Shown here: one piece after another, positions 24,588-40,294 of the stretch | Layout of the letters: the number at the start of each line of letters is the position of its first letter | How positions within the stretch are numbered: position 1 is the stretch's first letter | Source of the DNA: Tulasnella sp. 424 | Lineage: Eukaryota > Basidiomycota > Agaricomycetes > Cantharellales > Tulasnellaceae | Direction: 5' to 3' | NCBI GenBank assembly: GCA_019633425.1 | Contig: WSUB01000063.1 | Span: 149,518 to 213,517, forward strand | DNA: 64,000 nucleotides | The notes under the pieces: generated by a model | What the model was told of the DNA's origin: nothing | The model's database searches: none | What the model saw: only the letters and a program-made list of their open reading frames with translations | Program-made: the position numbers and the translations under genes

Positions 24588-27500
24588 ATGCTGCGATTCC
24601 TTTCCTCTGCAACGACGGCTGCACCCAGCAATCCGCCTCCCGCTCCGTCAGCTCCAGCACCTACTCCGCCGTCCCCTCCGTCTCCGAAATCCAGTGCTGG
24701 GCCGTCTTCACCTCGACCACCCAAAGGCAAGGGCAAGCCTCCGCCAGGTCCTTCTCCGCTGTCAGTTTCGACCATTGCGCCGGAGCCGACGCGCTTCTCT
24801 CAAGTCCTACCCGGTGTCAACTGCAAGGAATGCGGCCAATCCATCCCTCTTGACAAGCTGGAAGAGCACACCTGTCCGCCTCGCCCGCCTCTACCAACAG
24901 CACCGCCAAAACAGGAGTCTAGAGGTCCGCCCGCCGCCAGAAGACCAAGCAACCCTCCGGTTCCTCCTGCCCAATCCGTTCAAGCTCCTGCAAGAAGGCC
25001 GTCGGACCCTCCAAGAAGAAATCCACCTTCACCAGTTTCCAAACCCCCGGCTCAACAGCAACAACCGCCTTCATCGCCGTCAGCGTCCTCCCCGACCAAC
25101 GATGATCGTTTGAGTCCGTCCAAGAATAACGCGGCCGGTTCGGGACTCCGGCGTCCTTCTGGCGAGAATAACCGACTGAAGCTAGAAGTACGTCCCCATT
25201 CTCGCATTCTTTTCACGGTACCAGGCCTGACCCTGACTTTTTTTCTCGTTTTGAATTCTCATTAGATACCTGCTTCACCGACAACGCCGTTGGCGAACTC
25301 TTCTATTCCTACGCCTCACAGTCCAGCTCGGAGTCCAGCTCGAAGTCCAGCTCCTGCCCAAACGAGTCTTCCAATTGTAAACGACCCGCCCACACACCCA
25401 CGTCGTTCGCCTCCCTTACCGAACAGTGGTCAGGGACTTCGAGATCCACCAACCCAACACACTCCTCCACATCCGCCGCAACATGCTATGTCTCAGCCAA
25501 TAACCCAGCAGCAGCAGCAGCAGCAGCAAGCTCCTCCTGAGCGCATCACCAGCCCGGGATCTGAAAGCAAAGGACCAAGAAGGAGAACAAATTCAGAGAC
25601 CCCTTATTACGTTGACAGTGGTCACCACCAGGCTGATCAAGACGTAAATGACGCCGCCCATATGAGCACAGTTGCCCCTGACCCCGGACGCGACGCTGCA
25701 CAAGTTTTATCAACGTACGGCATGCCCATTCCTGACACGCAAGTCGGAGGAGAAGCTGGCATGGCTGGTGTTGGCAGGAGAGGGTTCGCTGCTGTCGCTC
25801 AAGCCGCTTTGATCGTGCAGCGGACGGGCATGAGCAGCGCCATGTCGCACCATAGTTTTGGCCCGCGAACGCCCAGTCCTGGAATCTTCCCTGGTGATCC
25901 AAGGGCGGTGAGCCCAGGTCTTATGCCAGGCTTTGGGCCATCCGGTCCATTCCCTCCTTACGGTCCGAACGGTGGGCCTCCACCGAGGATGGGCAGCCCC
26001 AACATGCCTCCCATGGGCTTTGGAGCCCCCCCTTCACCCGTTCGAGGCGGAAGCCCTGGACAGCAGTTCCTCGGACCCATACAACCTGGTTTCGGTCCTG
26101 GTGAGTAACTTGATGGATCTTTTTTTATTCATTTTTGGCGTAACGTGCCCTTATCAACGGGATAAATTCATTGATGGATGTGTACCTTGTGCCTTAGGTC
26201 CCTCCCCTCGCTCCCCTCCTGCGTCGTTCGTTGAAGTTTCGCCTCGATCGCAAGAGCTCCCTCTACCTGCAAATGGTCAGCCCGGGGGATCAAGTCCTTT
26301 GGATGAGCGTCGTCCATCGCATGGAGAGTTGCCTGGCTTGGGTTTGAACGTAGCCGGTCCAAGTCGCTCGCCTCCTCGTCAACAGCCGCTTCGTGATCCC
26401 ATCCACGCCGATGATGAGGAAGACGAACGCCCCGATCTGCTTAGATCTCGGGATCCGAGGCATATGCCCAAACGCTCCAATACCGATATCTCGCACTATA
26501 CCGACGACACCCAAGGTCCCGCCCGACAGGATTCTCCCGAGCCAATGACTGCGGAGGACGAGGCGGGCTTGCGCGACGACAAGGGCAAGCAACCTGACAA
26601 CCGAACGTCAGTCGCCTCCTCAAGTTACACATCGATGACCATCGGAGAATCGGATCGGAAAGTCGTGTCCAACGTGAAAACAGGGGTACGCAACTTATTC
26701 CGGAAATCCAGCAACCACTCCCAGAGCTCGGCATCTTCCGAGAGCAGCAGCTCGCTGTCCGTGCGATTGCCGTTCTTCGAGCGACTCAAGGCGGCAAAGA
26801 AGTCTGGTTCTCAAAGTTCTTCGGGATCCAGCGGAACGGCGTTGTTCAAGTCTTCGTCCATGCGATCGAGCTCGTCCACAAAGTCGGATGTTCGGCCACT
26901 TGGGATCGAGAAGGCGTTGGCACCCGTTCAGGAGCGGCGCGAGAGCAGTAGCACGATGTCTGATGACGTGCAATTGGCCTACGACTTTGATGGAGAAGAC
27001 GACGAACCTTCTCCCCCCGCTCCGGCGAAGCCCGTCGCCCTTCCGGAAATCGCGCCTCTCGTGATTCGCCGCCCGTCTCAAGATGCCGTAGGCAAAGGCT
27101 CGTCATATTTATCCTCGGCTGGCGCGATCAGCAATTCAGTCCCCTTCCCATCACCGCCGGGAACATCGGAGAAATTGAACACAGGGTCGGCCTCCGTTTC
27201 ACATGGTGGTGTGAGAGCCGATAGCCTTGAGACGTCTTCCAGTTCATCATCTTCCTCTTCTGCGGTTTCAACCTCGTTGTTACACAATAAGACGGCAAAC
27301 GGGAAGCCTATCGTTGGTGTCAAGATCGTGGCGGCTGGAGATGGTGATGGCGCGACGATTCGCGAAGCCGGCGTTGGTGGGAGCCAAGGCATGCTCGGAG
27401 GAGATTTGTTGACCGGCGGGGACGGTAATGGGATGCTCGAAAGTCCAACGAGCAGTCCGTCCCCGACCTCGACGTCGTTCACGGGTGCGTCGTTCGCAGC

Positions 27501-28338
27501 GACCACGGATGTCGTCAAGGCTGTCCAAAAAATGAAAAAGAAGAGAGTTCGGCAATGCCGCAAGTGCTCCAAGATGATTACGGATGGCAAATGGGTCGCC
27601 GTCGATGTTGGAACGCCTGAAGCCGCCGTACTGTGCGAGTACGATTGGAAAGAAGATTACTTACCTAAGGTTTGCGCCCTTTGGATGACTTGGCTTGCGA
27701 ACACACCGAAACTAACGCGAGCTTTTTTTTTTGGTTGACAGTGCCGACGATGCACCAAGCCTATTGAAGGTGCCGTCATCTCCGCCTCGGATGGCCAGAT
27801 TGTGGGCAAGTATCACCGCGATTGCTTCACATGCATTGCGTGCTCCGTGAGTGTACTTGATTCTTCCAGCTCAGTATCGTCCCTCTAACGCACTCGTTTT
27901 CAGAAACCGTTCCCAGACAAGAACTTCTACGTTTTCGATGGTCTTCCTCATTGCATTTACCATTACCACGAAGCCAACGGTTCCCTTTGCGCCTCGCCCA
28001 ACTGTGGTCAGCCTATTGAAGGTGGCTGCGCCATTGCGGACGACGGCAAGAAGTACCACCCAGAACACTTTATCTGCGAGTGGGAAGGTGGAGGGGACGA
28101 ATTACCCCCAACTCGACGACAGAAGTGCAACCAGGAATTGGAAGACTATTGGGAGTTTGGCCCTCGGAAGTACTGCTCCGAACGACACGCCTCATGGGCG
28201 CAAGAGAAAGCTGCCGCCGACAAGGCGCGTGCGCTGAGAGAAGGCCGGTCGGTTACGGACGCTCCAGATCCTAACTCCCGAGCCACCAAGCGTCACACTC
28301 TGTTCGTCAAGCAAGTCGCAGAGAAGCTCGAGCTTTGA
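24588..28338 (+). CDS. LIM-domain protein with long disordered N-terminus
   Basis: Five exons (24588-25187, 25266-26100, 26198-27669, 27742-27846, 27904-28338) give 1148 aa. The C-terminal 220 residues hold two to three LIM-type zinc modules: CRKCSKM...CEYDWKEDYLPK, CRRCTKPIEG...HRDCFTCIACSKPF...HCIYHYHEANGSLC, and CGQPIEGGC...HPEHFICE, the layout of fungal paxillin-like/Pxl1-type proteins that link Rho signalling to actin at sites of growth. An N-terminal candidate zinc knuckle, CKECGQSIPLDKLEEHTC, lies near residue 80. Between them is 800 residues of Pro/Ser-rich sequence with an eight-residue poly-Gln. The start is the first ATG in frame; a longer 5' exon cannot be excluded. Function is inferred from the LIM modules. 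Confidence 0.85.
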
Positions 28339-29010
28339 ACATCGAGCTAGCTTTCTATTTTTTTCACTGCCGTGATACCCTGTTTGTTTCTTTGCGCTTC
28401 CGGACGTTCCTTCTTTTTTCCCTTCGTCGCTCTCTCAACCTCTCTCTGTCACTACCTACCTCTCTGCTTCATGTTTTCGGATTGCTTTTTCTGCTTTCTC
28501 CGAGGATCCCTTCCCTCCCTTGGGGCTCTGTGTGTGTACTATTCAATTGACTTTCTAGATTCGTTTCGCCGTCATCATCTTTTTGCTTATTTTTTTTATT
28601 ACTTTTTCGTTTCGTGTGCCATAGTTTGCGCTTTGTGGATTTGGTTCTTGTTCGCTGATTTAGGTTTTGCTAAAGACTCTTTTCTTCTTTTTTTTCCTCG
28701 CTTTTTCCTCGACTCGTCTGATTGGCTCGTTTCTCCCATGCTCATGGTAGATCACATAATCAAAAGAAATTTGTTGCTAACGTCCATTACACTTGCTGAG
28801 CGTTGTCTTCGTCATTCGCCAAGACATGAGGTAACCGGTTTTCTTCGAACCGGTTTCTCGCGGTCCCTCGATAGGTAAATGCGGTGTGCAAGGGATTCGG
28901 TGGCCGTTGCACTCACGGGCATCTGGCCGAAGCGTCAGTTATAATAAGCTAGACGCTGAGGGCCACGTCAGGCATTTCTCGACTATTCAACCAGCCCCGT
29001 TCAGCACTGA
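28339..29010. other. Intergenic, LIM gene to TMEM53-like gene
   Basis: T- and CT-rich sequence (28350-28720), consistent with the 3' untranslated region of the LIM gene, then about 200 bp of ordinary sequence before the next start. Open frames in the T-rich part are low-complexity Phe/Leu/Ser strings and are not treated as genes. Confidence 0.6.
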
Positions 29011-30223
29011 ATGGCTACCGCATCAACTGTTAAGAAAGCTCCCGCCGTTCTTACGAGACTGTTTGACAAGATTGCCGGTGCTCCGAATGCTTTGATATCC
29101 CGACCAGCTGCCGGCGTCGTAGCTTCCAAAGATGAGCCCGAGTAAATACAACTGCCTTACGTTGATCTCTCCTGGAGGCACCGAATACTGATTCTTAGCC
29201 CAATCCTAGGTTAATTCTTATCTTTAGTTGGAGTGCGTAGCATGTGGCGCAGGAAGAGATAAGCTAAGCTTTTCAGCTGACTTCGGCTCCCGCGCTGCTC
29301 GTTGCTTTTAGTGGATGCCCAGTTACAACACGTATACAAGGTGAGCCGCTTTCGGGTGAATGAGACGTAATAGAAGGCTAAATAAAAGGCGGGCCGTAGT
29401 ACACCGAAAGCTATCATAAACTTTACCCCGGAGCGACGCAAATCATCGTTCGGAATTTCCCAAACTGGTGGTGGACTAAAGAGGAGCTCACAGTGAGACA
29501 TCGCGGCTCCGAGAGAGACTCCGTCGAGTGAATTGACCTTTACCATGTCTTGGATAGATTGAAAGCCTCCTGCCCGTCGCCAAGCTCGTGAACGAGCAGT
29601 ATAATCCGAAGCGGACCTTGATCCACGCCTTCTCAAACGGTCCGTCCTCGTTTCACTATACCCGGGGTCGTTCTTGCTAACTCTGCGTTATCCTTTCCTT
29701 TGTGGGACGTCTGGCTTCAGGCGGAGCACTCGCACTTCTCAATGTTACCGAGGCCCTGCACCGTGTAGCTGGCAAGACCGATCTTCCGCTGCCTGCTAGG
29801 ACCGTCATCTTCGACTCTAGCCCCGGAGACGCCAACTTCTCCGGCGGGGCGAAAGCGTTCACTGGTGGCATTAAGAACCCAATCATCAGACCCGTCGCCA
29901 GTGCCTTTGCTATCTCTACCATGGCTCTTTACTGGCTATACAACACCGTAGCTGGAATCGAAGATCCGTTCCTGACCATGCGGAAGCGCCTCCTGGATCC
30001 AACGTTCCTTCCGCAAACCGCTTCCAGAACGTACATCTACTCGAAGATAGATGAACTGGTGCCAGCGCAGGTGGTCGAGCAGCACGCTCAGGAATCAAAG
30101 AAGCTTGGCATGGATGTCGTCCTCGAGGCGTACGACAACACACCACACGTTAACCACCTCCGACAAAATCCCGATCGATACTGGGCGATCGTCAAAGACG
30201 CTTGGACTCGCTCCGGGAATTGA
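29011..30223 (+). CDS. TMEM53/DUF829 family protein
   Basis: Six exons (29011-29141, 29210-29232, 29312-29340, 29400-29492, 29558-29639, 29721-30223) join to exactly 286 aa. Unspliced, the first half looks broken by stops, but splicing restores a typical DUF829 core: LILIFSW-MDAQLQHVYKYTESYHKLYP-GATQIIVRNF, then LIHAFSNGGALALLNV (alpha/beta-hydrolase-like GxSxGG-like turn as HAFSNGG), VIFDSSPG, and the C-terminal KIDELVPAQVVEQHA and TPHVNHLRQNPDRYW. The family is an alpha/beta-hydrolase relative located at the ER/nuclear membrane in animals; its enzymatic role is not established. Exons of 23 and 29 nt are notable. Its 3' end faces the next gene. Confidence 0.85.
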
Positions 30224-30630
30224 GCGGCCACAAGCCACAGCTGCATTGCCCGGACGAATCAGCATCCCCGAGTGATGATGCTTCGAGCGCGCCAACCGAC
30301 TTCGAACCCTTGGTTATATTTGTATCCACCCCACCGTAATGTCACACTTTGTAATGGATCTCATTGTCCTTTATTCTTGACAGAATTCTTTAGACCATTT
30401 GGCGTATAAGTTACATAATGGAACAACAACGAACAAAAAGGGCACACGCAGCAAGAAAAGACGAATAATTGACACAGTCTGGAGATGCAAAGACCACGAC
30501 AAGAAGGCCAGCAACGAGAAGAGATTGCTTCGGAACCATGCAAGGTACAAATGATGCAAAAAAACGGACCACATAATGAAGAGAAGAAGAGAAGAATGAG
30601 GAGAGCACGATGTAAATGAGAACCGCCGAT
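30224..30630. other. Intergenic between convergent genes
   Basis: About 400 bp between two stop codons pointing at each other. It should hold both polyadenylation regions. No coding signal is recognised. Confidence 0.6.
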
Positions 30631-33600
30631 TCATCTGAGGTACTGAGATGGGTTGACGAGGTGAGGATAAGGATTTGGTCCCGGAACACCGGAAGCCCCA
30701 GCGGATGATCCCGGAAGCATCTGGAGGCCCGCTCGAGAATCTGTGCGTGATCGCTGTTGGATTAAACTGTTGGCCGTGAGCATCACCTCCACCTCGCTTG
30801 ACTCGCTTCCCGTGATGGCCACAGCGTGAGCAACGGCGGATTGAGTTGCGATCGAGACATCCGTGAGAGACACTGGGGCAGGCGTTATTGGTGCCACGGG
30901 GCTGGATTTAGCCTGCAAGAGGGCCACAGCGGTCTTGTCAGCTTGAACTTGACGGGCAGCTTGGTGCACCACAGCCTGTGCAGCCTGAACCAAAACACTG
31001 GACGCTTTCGGTTGCTCGCCAATGGCACGACCAACGAGCGCGTCATGAGCTTCGCTGGAGATCACTTGAGCGGCAACAGTCAAAACCTGCTGCTGTTTCG
31101 CCAGTGCTGCCTGTGCATGAGCTTGAGCCGGGCCAGTTGGGAGGTAGCCTTGGGTTTGTGCGGCAGCAGCAACGCGATTCGCAGCGTTGTTGATTACAGC
31201 AATGACTTGTGCGGTCTCGGCTGGGTTTGGTACGGGGGGCGGAAGGGCTGCGGCAGACACGAGAGGAGGGCTATCATGAGGGGTTAGATTAGTTTCCACA
31301 CGGAACAAAGTCCAAGGGCCCATTCTCACCGAGGAACGGTCGCCTGGGGAACCACACTATCGCTCACGAAGCGCCTTGCGTTAACTGCATCCGCACCAAG
31401 CAACGATGGTCGTCTGGCTTTGGGATACGACGAGTCGCCAACGGCCAGCGGGGCGACAGTGATAGGATGAGTCACACTGAGGACCTTTTGTTGCCCATCT
31501 TGCATGTACTGAGGAAAGATTGAAGTCAATTCATGAACGCATCGGGCCAATACTGTCCACCTACCTGAGCTTCAACAATGAGATCGATACTCTGTGACTC
31601 CGGTGTAGGAACGCCATTCAGAACGCCTTTCTCCCATCGCATCCAGGGTGGCATATTCGGCGAAGAGAATTCGACGTCGATGCTTGCCCTCGACAGTTGA
31701 GGATCCCAAATCTTCGGCTCCCACTGCCACTTCAAGCCAATGTAGGCCATCGTTGGGGGAGCTCCCGCGATCTTGCGAACAAACTTCTTGAAGACCCAAC
31801 GAGGTGCATTTGCGTCTCCATTCGGCGCCAAAACCTTCTTGGCCTCGATGTTCCAGATGTGGTTACCTTTGCTCTTGGCTTTCTTTCCATCCTCATTGAA
31901 TCGGGCGATGTAGGGATTGTGGTGCCAGAGGTAGGCTTTTATCTGTGAAATAGTCCCGGTCGTCAGTCGATTGGTCCGAGAACGACTTCGGAAATGCTGC
32001 AGACCTTTTTGATGGGAATTTGCTCTTCGCCATACCCTTGGCGAGCAAGCTACGCGAGGAATCAGGTCAAAAAATAATATTATGACGTTGAATGGAGACG
32101 CGTACCTCTTCCACAAAGCCGTTAGTGAAAGCCTGAATACGGAATTTGAACGGTCGGAAGTCGGGAGACTCGTCCAGACGAGCCATCTTCTTTGCCATGA
32201 GTGTTTGATGAATCGCTTCGCCCTTCGAGTCCGTTGCATCCACTGAAAGTAAAAAGGCCCTCGTCAATACAACGCCGAACCCCCAAAAGACGAGGAATCT
32301 CCACTAACAATTCGAGCAGACCCTGTTAAGGTACTCCAAGAACACCCGATCCACCACAGCTTTCGTCTCCGGAGTCAATGCATTGGCAGCGTTCGATCCT
32401 TCCCCTCCCGGTCCTCCGCCCTTTCTCTTCGACCGACCTCCTTCTGCCCGCCGTGTACCATTGCTACCATTGACACTCGATGGATTCGACATCCTTCCTT
32501 CCTCCCCATCATCGCTATCCCCATCGTCGTCGCTATCGTCGTCGAAACCATCGTCGTGCGAATTCTGATGATGCTGAGGCTCCGACTTGCCAAAGGTCCC
32601 AAAGCCCGTTGGTGCTGATGCTGAATGGTCAGGAATGCTGGGACGCCCGTGCGACGTGCCGGGTCTGCTGCCGGGTAACGCCACATCGGCGAACGCACCG
32701 AATGAGTCCATACCCGACGCTCCAACGTCAACATCCATCATCGACGATGACGGTCCACCAGGCATGGACCCAGGCATCAGTCCACCACCAGCCATAGGAA
32801 TACCACCAGGCAGACTCTGCACCAAACCATCTGGCAGCCCGCTCGGATACAACGCTGGGGCGAAAGCTGAATTGGAGGCCATCGAAGCATTAGACCCTAC
32901 ACCAGAGACGGAGGGGTTCAGAGGAGAACCACGCAGAGCCTCAGAGCTGAATCTACGGGATACGACCGAGCTTGGGTGATGTGGCGGAGGGATGATCACT
33001 CCTGGAGTAGGCGAGCCTTGCCCAGGTGAGTCCGTCGTGGGAGGGGCGGTCGTCCATCCAGAAAGCGAGGAGACTGGCGCACCGTGAAAACCAGGAGGCG
33101 ATATCGGCTGTGCAGGTAAAACGTTATTACCGCCAACCATTAACGTCGAAGACATCGGACTTCCACCACCTGTCAAACCGGTCATAGGGAAAGGAACTTG
33201 AGTAGCTGGTCCGGCAAGTTGAGCCTGTGGGAGCGAAGCAGGGAACGTATGCGCATGAAGCAATGGAGGCGCAGCGACGGTACTCTGGATACCACTCATC
33301 ATCGAAGACGTAGCGGAGGCAGTTGCACTGGCCGCCGCAAGAGCGTTCGCCTCATCCATTGCCTCCACCGAAGGCGACCTTTTGGTAACCTTTGCCGGGC
33401 CCTGCTGATCGTCGACCAAAGTCGGAGCTGATGATGCCGTCCTCTTCCTCGACGCGTCGAATGAATGAGTCGGGGGTTGACCCATCGCCGTACTGCTCGG
33501 GCCATCTTCCATCGGAGGTAAAGGTCCCAACGCTGCGGCCAAAGAGCTCGTCGAGTTCATTGAAGGTGGGGACGGGCTGATCGACAACGCGTGCGAGGGC

Positions 33601-34971
33601 GAAGCACCAAACACCTCTTGCACTACTGAACTGGGAGCGGCCAAACTAGCCATCGGCAGAGGTTGGCTCATCCGTTGAGGCGGAGAAACGCTGCTTCCGG
33701 GACTGTTGTTCGCACTTCCACTTGAACGCGGTTGTTGAGGCGAAGACGTCGACCGATGGCTGGAGGAGAAGGGTGCGGTTGGAGGAGGGCCTGCAAAACG
33801 TCCCATCAGCGGCGACGCCATGTGAGGGCTCGCTGTGGCAGCACTAGCCCCGAACAAATCCCAACCTTCGAAAACGGCGCCTGTGGCAGACACCATAGCA
33901 TCGTCCTGGCCCTCCGTATGCGGGATGTTACTGCTGATCGCACCGATGTTAGGGCCGATTCCCAATCCACCGACGAGCTTCAAGCTCTCCAACAACTCCT
34001 CGATCTGAGCATGCGTCTGATCCTGCTTCCCGGCGAGGTAGGCGTCCCGTGCTTGCGATGCCATTTGGACCACGCTGCATGAAGGAGGGGTCAGCAACCC
34101 AAGTTCGGAGAAGGGCTGCTTGGGCGAGGGCGGGTTTCACTTACTTGTCCAACACAGATGCGACTACAGATCCAACGGTAACCTGTCCTCCGTGTCGTGT
34201 CGATATCACTCCACCAAGGGCTACCCCTGTTGCCGTCACGGCTTGCGACCCTGGACTCGAGGAGGCTACCGAGTGTTGTCCCATTGTGGGCGATATCGGG
34301 CTAGCCATAGACGACAGGCCTGACGGTATTACGGAAGTATCAACAAACGACGGTTTGGGTGGTGCGCCCGACGGTGGAGACGGTCCTGCACCTGGATGAG
34401 AGGTAGGCGGGGAGTGACCGGAGGTATGGGTAGATGGCGGCGATGGAGCGACTAACTGAGCTCCAGTTGGTGATGGTTTGGATTCGAAGAAAGGCATGGG
34501 TGCCATCAAACTATTCGGATTAGACATGGTGCTGTTGGCGCTAAGCGTGGAGGAGCTGCTGGAGGACATCATGGGGGGCGGGCCCGGCGGTGGTAGGAAA
34601 ACCGTGGGGTCTAGGCCAGCCGTAGACGGAGGGAATTTAACGTCGTTTTCCATGTCCCTTAGTTGACTGATGATGTTGGGATCTGTGAAATCATAACTCG
34701 ACGCTGCTTGACTGGCAGCAGTGAGGTGATGATGGTGGTCGAATCCCGTAATTGAGGAACCCACGCCCATGTTATCTCCGCCCGACGACGGGCCTCCGTT
34801 GGAGTTAAGTCCTGTACCCGCGACGGGGAATGCAGGCTGCAAGATGTCCATCTTGACGTTGTCCATGTCGATGGCTCCATAGAGAGACGACATGTAGCGG
34901 GAGGAGGTAAATTGTCCTTGAGTTGTCGAGGTCGCGTCTAATGGTCGAGACGAGATGCTCAGGGAGTTCAA
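30631..34971 (-). CDS. Long conserved fungal protein of unknown function
   Basis: I do not recognise this family. The start is the ATG at 34971; exon 1 runs to about 34145 and joins in frame to a long second exon (34079 to about 32332), then several short exons, then 31261-30631 ending NPSQYLR. Roughly the first 850 residues are Ser/Pro/Gly/Met-rich with acidic and basic patches (a DDDSDDDGDSDDGEEG stretch). A compact, non-repetitive region follows: VFLEYLNR, FRPFKFRIQAFTNGFVEE, LARQGYGEEQIPIKK, KAYLWHHNPYIARFNEDG, AKSKGNHIWNIEAKK, WVFKKFVRKIAGAPP, YIGLKWQWEPKIWDP and VEFSSPNMPPWMRWE. The C-terminus is Ala/Gln-rich helix. The architecture (disordered flanks around one folded, aromatic-rich domain, no membrane segment) suggests a nuclear regulatory protein, but this is inference. 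Confidence 0.75.
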
Positions 34972-37060
34972 CCTTTCCAGATTTCAAAAGCGTCGTCGGT
35001 CCAAGGAGAATGAGAGAGAAAGAACAACGTTGGAGGGGAGGGCTATGGGGAGGAGACTTGGTAGGATGCGAAACGAGACTGTTGACTGCTGGCCAAGGCG
35101 GGGGAGAGCGGGAGCGGCGGGTAACAAGACAACAGCCAAAACGACATTGAACGGAACAGGACCCAAGTTAGCCCAAGCCGCCTTCGCCGACCGACAAAGG
35201 TGCGTACCTGGATGTGAGACTGGCGGGAGATGGGATGGGGGAGGGGAACGGTCTAAATTAGAATGTAGGGTCGTCTTGAAGCCGAAACGAATATAGACTG
35301 GGAAAAAACAGGAGGCAAAAGAAGAATGGGCCTATAACACTCGGGAGCTCTGGGAGAGAGAGAGAGAGAGAATAAGATGAGAGGGGGGGTTTGGGTGGGG
35401 GTCGACGACGATGGGCAGTCTAAACGTACATTGGCTTGCGGCGTCTCGAGGTGAGGTAGGATGGGGATGACACTGACTGGGTCCCTGATGGTTGCAAGGC
35501 CTGTGGGTCGCTTATGGTACGAGTAGGTCGGGGAATAATGGAAGGACCCGCCTGCCCAACGAAAAGGTTGTAGAGTCTGAGGAATAAAGAGAAAGTTTGG
35601 TTGATGGGACCGAAGCGGGTAGGTGTACTCGTGTCGTGGGTGCTTGCCTGAGGCTGACGGCGGGAAGATGGTGGGGGAGAGCTTGAGAGAGAGAGTGCTG
35701 AGAGCTGAGAGCTAGAGCGTGACGCAATTCAGACGGAGACTAAAGGTGGTAATGTTTAGGAACACACGCTATTCCATTTCAAGTTTCCATGTCAAAAATA
35801 TTTCCTTACAACAACTGGGCACAAGCGCAGTAGCACGCCCATCTCGCGAGGTATCCACAGAGCTTCCCACCAAGACACGACGTTCATTTTTTTATCCTCT
35901 CTCTTTTCAATTCATCCTGAATCCTTCTCAAATTGACACCTTTCAGCTAGTGCTACCAGGGCATGGAGGGTGTGCTTCTTTCCCTGACAGGGCCTTTCCT
36001 CCTCCGACATCTCGATACCGCTATCTCTCCCATCGGCCACTTCCTTCCGAATTTCTTTCCCCTCTCTTCACCTACCAACAAGTTAACGTAAACCTTTTCC
36101 CAGCCACTGCGTCCTCTTACGCCTCATTGAGCAATGCCCGCTCGTCGGAATGACTCTGGGCCCTTGCTTTCACCACGCAACCTTTGGACAACCAGCTGGA
36201 CTTTCGCGTAAATCCTTTCGAATTCACATTCCTTCTTCCCCGCAGCCCTTGGGCAACAATCACAAGCAAGACGACTCGGGTGACTGCGGAGTCAACTGGC
36301 CAAGAATAGTCAGTTCCATCAGAGGCCTTTTTTCATTTCCGATCGCCTTTTTTTACCTTAGCAAAACGCGAGCCATACGACGTTAAATCGACGTATTTCC
36401 GAAGCCGCTCTTGCTTTCTCTTGGGGCAAAAGAATCCCTCGCGCAACCCTTCAAGAGTCCCAAGCATCCAAGCTTGGGTTGGGATGTCTCCTCAACGAAG
36501 TTGAGGTGGAGCCGCATCGCATGCTCCCATCGCTACTCCTCTATCGGGACTAACGGACCAAAAAAATGGCAAGTACACTCGGTCATCAGGTCTTCTATAT
36601 ATCTATTCCTTCTCCTTACCACACACAAAAAGAGCATCAGCACATGCACACACACAACAGGCGACACGATGGTGCAATCTTCCCTCCTCATCGCACAGGA
36701 GGATCATCGAAACCTTTGCCTAATCCGGCCCGCGTCTCCCGATCTCACAAATTATTCCGTTTCAACAAGCGATCACGATATAGTGTGTCGAACAAGCCAA
36801 TTAACCCGCTTTGAAGAGAGGGTGGAAAGCACCGGCAGGGCGACCACATCTCACTTTAGATTTCCTGGTGCACCGATGCAGCAACACGGGCTCCACTTCA
36901 CCCCGTTCGTCGCAGGTCCTGGAAAAACCGGATCGTAGGCACCGGCGGGATAGCGAGAGAATCCCGAATAGAAAATGAAAGAAAGCGAAAAGAAACTTCC
37001 CGTATCAAACATAACAACACTACTCGCTAGCGCCGGTACCACAGGTGTGAATTACTGGCC
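34972..37060. other. Long upstream region of the unknown regulator-like gene
   Basis: Nearly 2.1 kb without a supported gene. It contains a (GA)n microsatellite at about 35354-35370, GA-rich sequence on the + strand (35010-35700) that would be a CT-rich leader for the - strand gene, and a CA-rich patch near 36620-36660. The right end is the 3' flank of the mannosidase gene. Non-coding 5' exons of the 30631-34971 gene may lie here; I could not place them. Confidence 0.55.
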
Positions 37061-39953
<2,893 letters not shown>

Positions 39954-40294
39954 AATGATTGAAGAGTCTCCCGCGTGGGCAGTGCTCGGCTTGAATAGAC
40001 CGCTTTCAAAAGGAGTAGACGAGGATGGTGGTGGTGGTAGTTAGGGTGACAGGGAAACGGGAGAGGCGTTGCAGATCACCGGCATACTTTCGGGACTGCC
40101 AAGACTTTTTGTCTCTGGAAGCGGATAAAAGTCACATGATGTCCGTTGCCAATTATGGAAAGCTCGGCGCTTTTCACCAACCCATCGTGGATGAAGCGTG
40201 CCCAGGTAAAGGTATCATACATCAAAGAAAAAGGTATCTAAGTAATGAAGTGTCCAGTGGTAGTCCATGTGATAATCGTCGAACCCCTATCAAA
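39954..40294. other. Intergenic, mannosidase start to cupredoxin stop
   Basis: Promoter side of the mannosidase gene and 3' flank of the cupredoxin gene on the same strand. It has a (tgg)n-like run at 40024-40040. No gene is seen. Confidence 0.55.

Noticed and set aside
24110..24853. 247-codon + strand frame upstream of and overlapping the LIM gene
   Set aside because: It is in a different frame from the LIM exon and shows no domain or homology signal; the LIM frame has the biased Pro/Ser composition and the downstream conserved modules.
25507..25530. CAG repeat
   Set aside because: It encodes eight glutamines within the LIM protein's disordered region; short poly-Gln of this kind is common in fungi.
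28372..28878. 168-codon + strand frame after the LIM gene
   Set aside because: It is a translation of T- and CT-rich 3' flank and looks like a random Phe/Leu/Ser-rich string.
29210..29660. Apparent pseudogene: the 5' half of the DUF829 gene shows several stops in all frames
   Set aside because: Joining short exons at GT-AG sites gives an uninterrupted 286-aa protein with the conserved family core, so the gene looks intact.
35719..36938. Two + strand frames in the long intergenic region (35719-36153 and 36411-36938)
   Set aside because: No domain, no conserved-looking segment, and composition typical of non-coding sequence. More likely the upstream region of the - strand gene.
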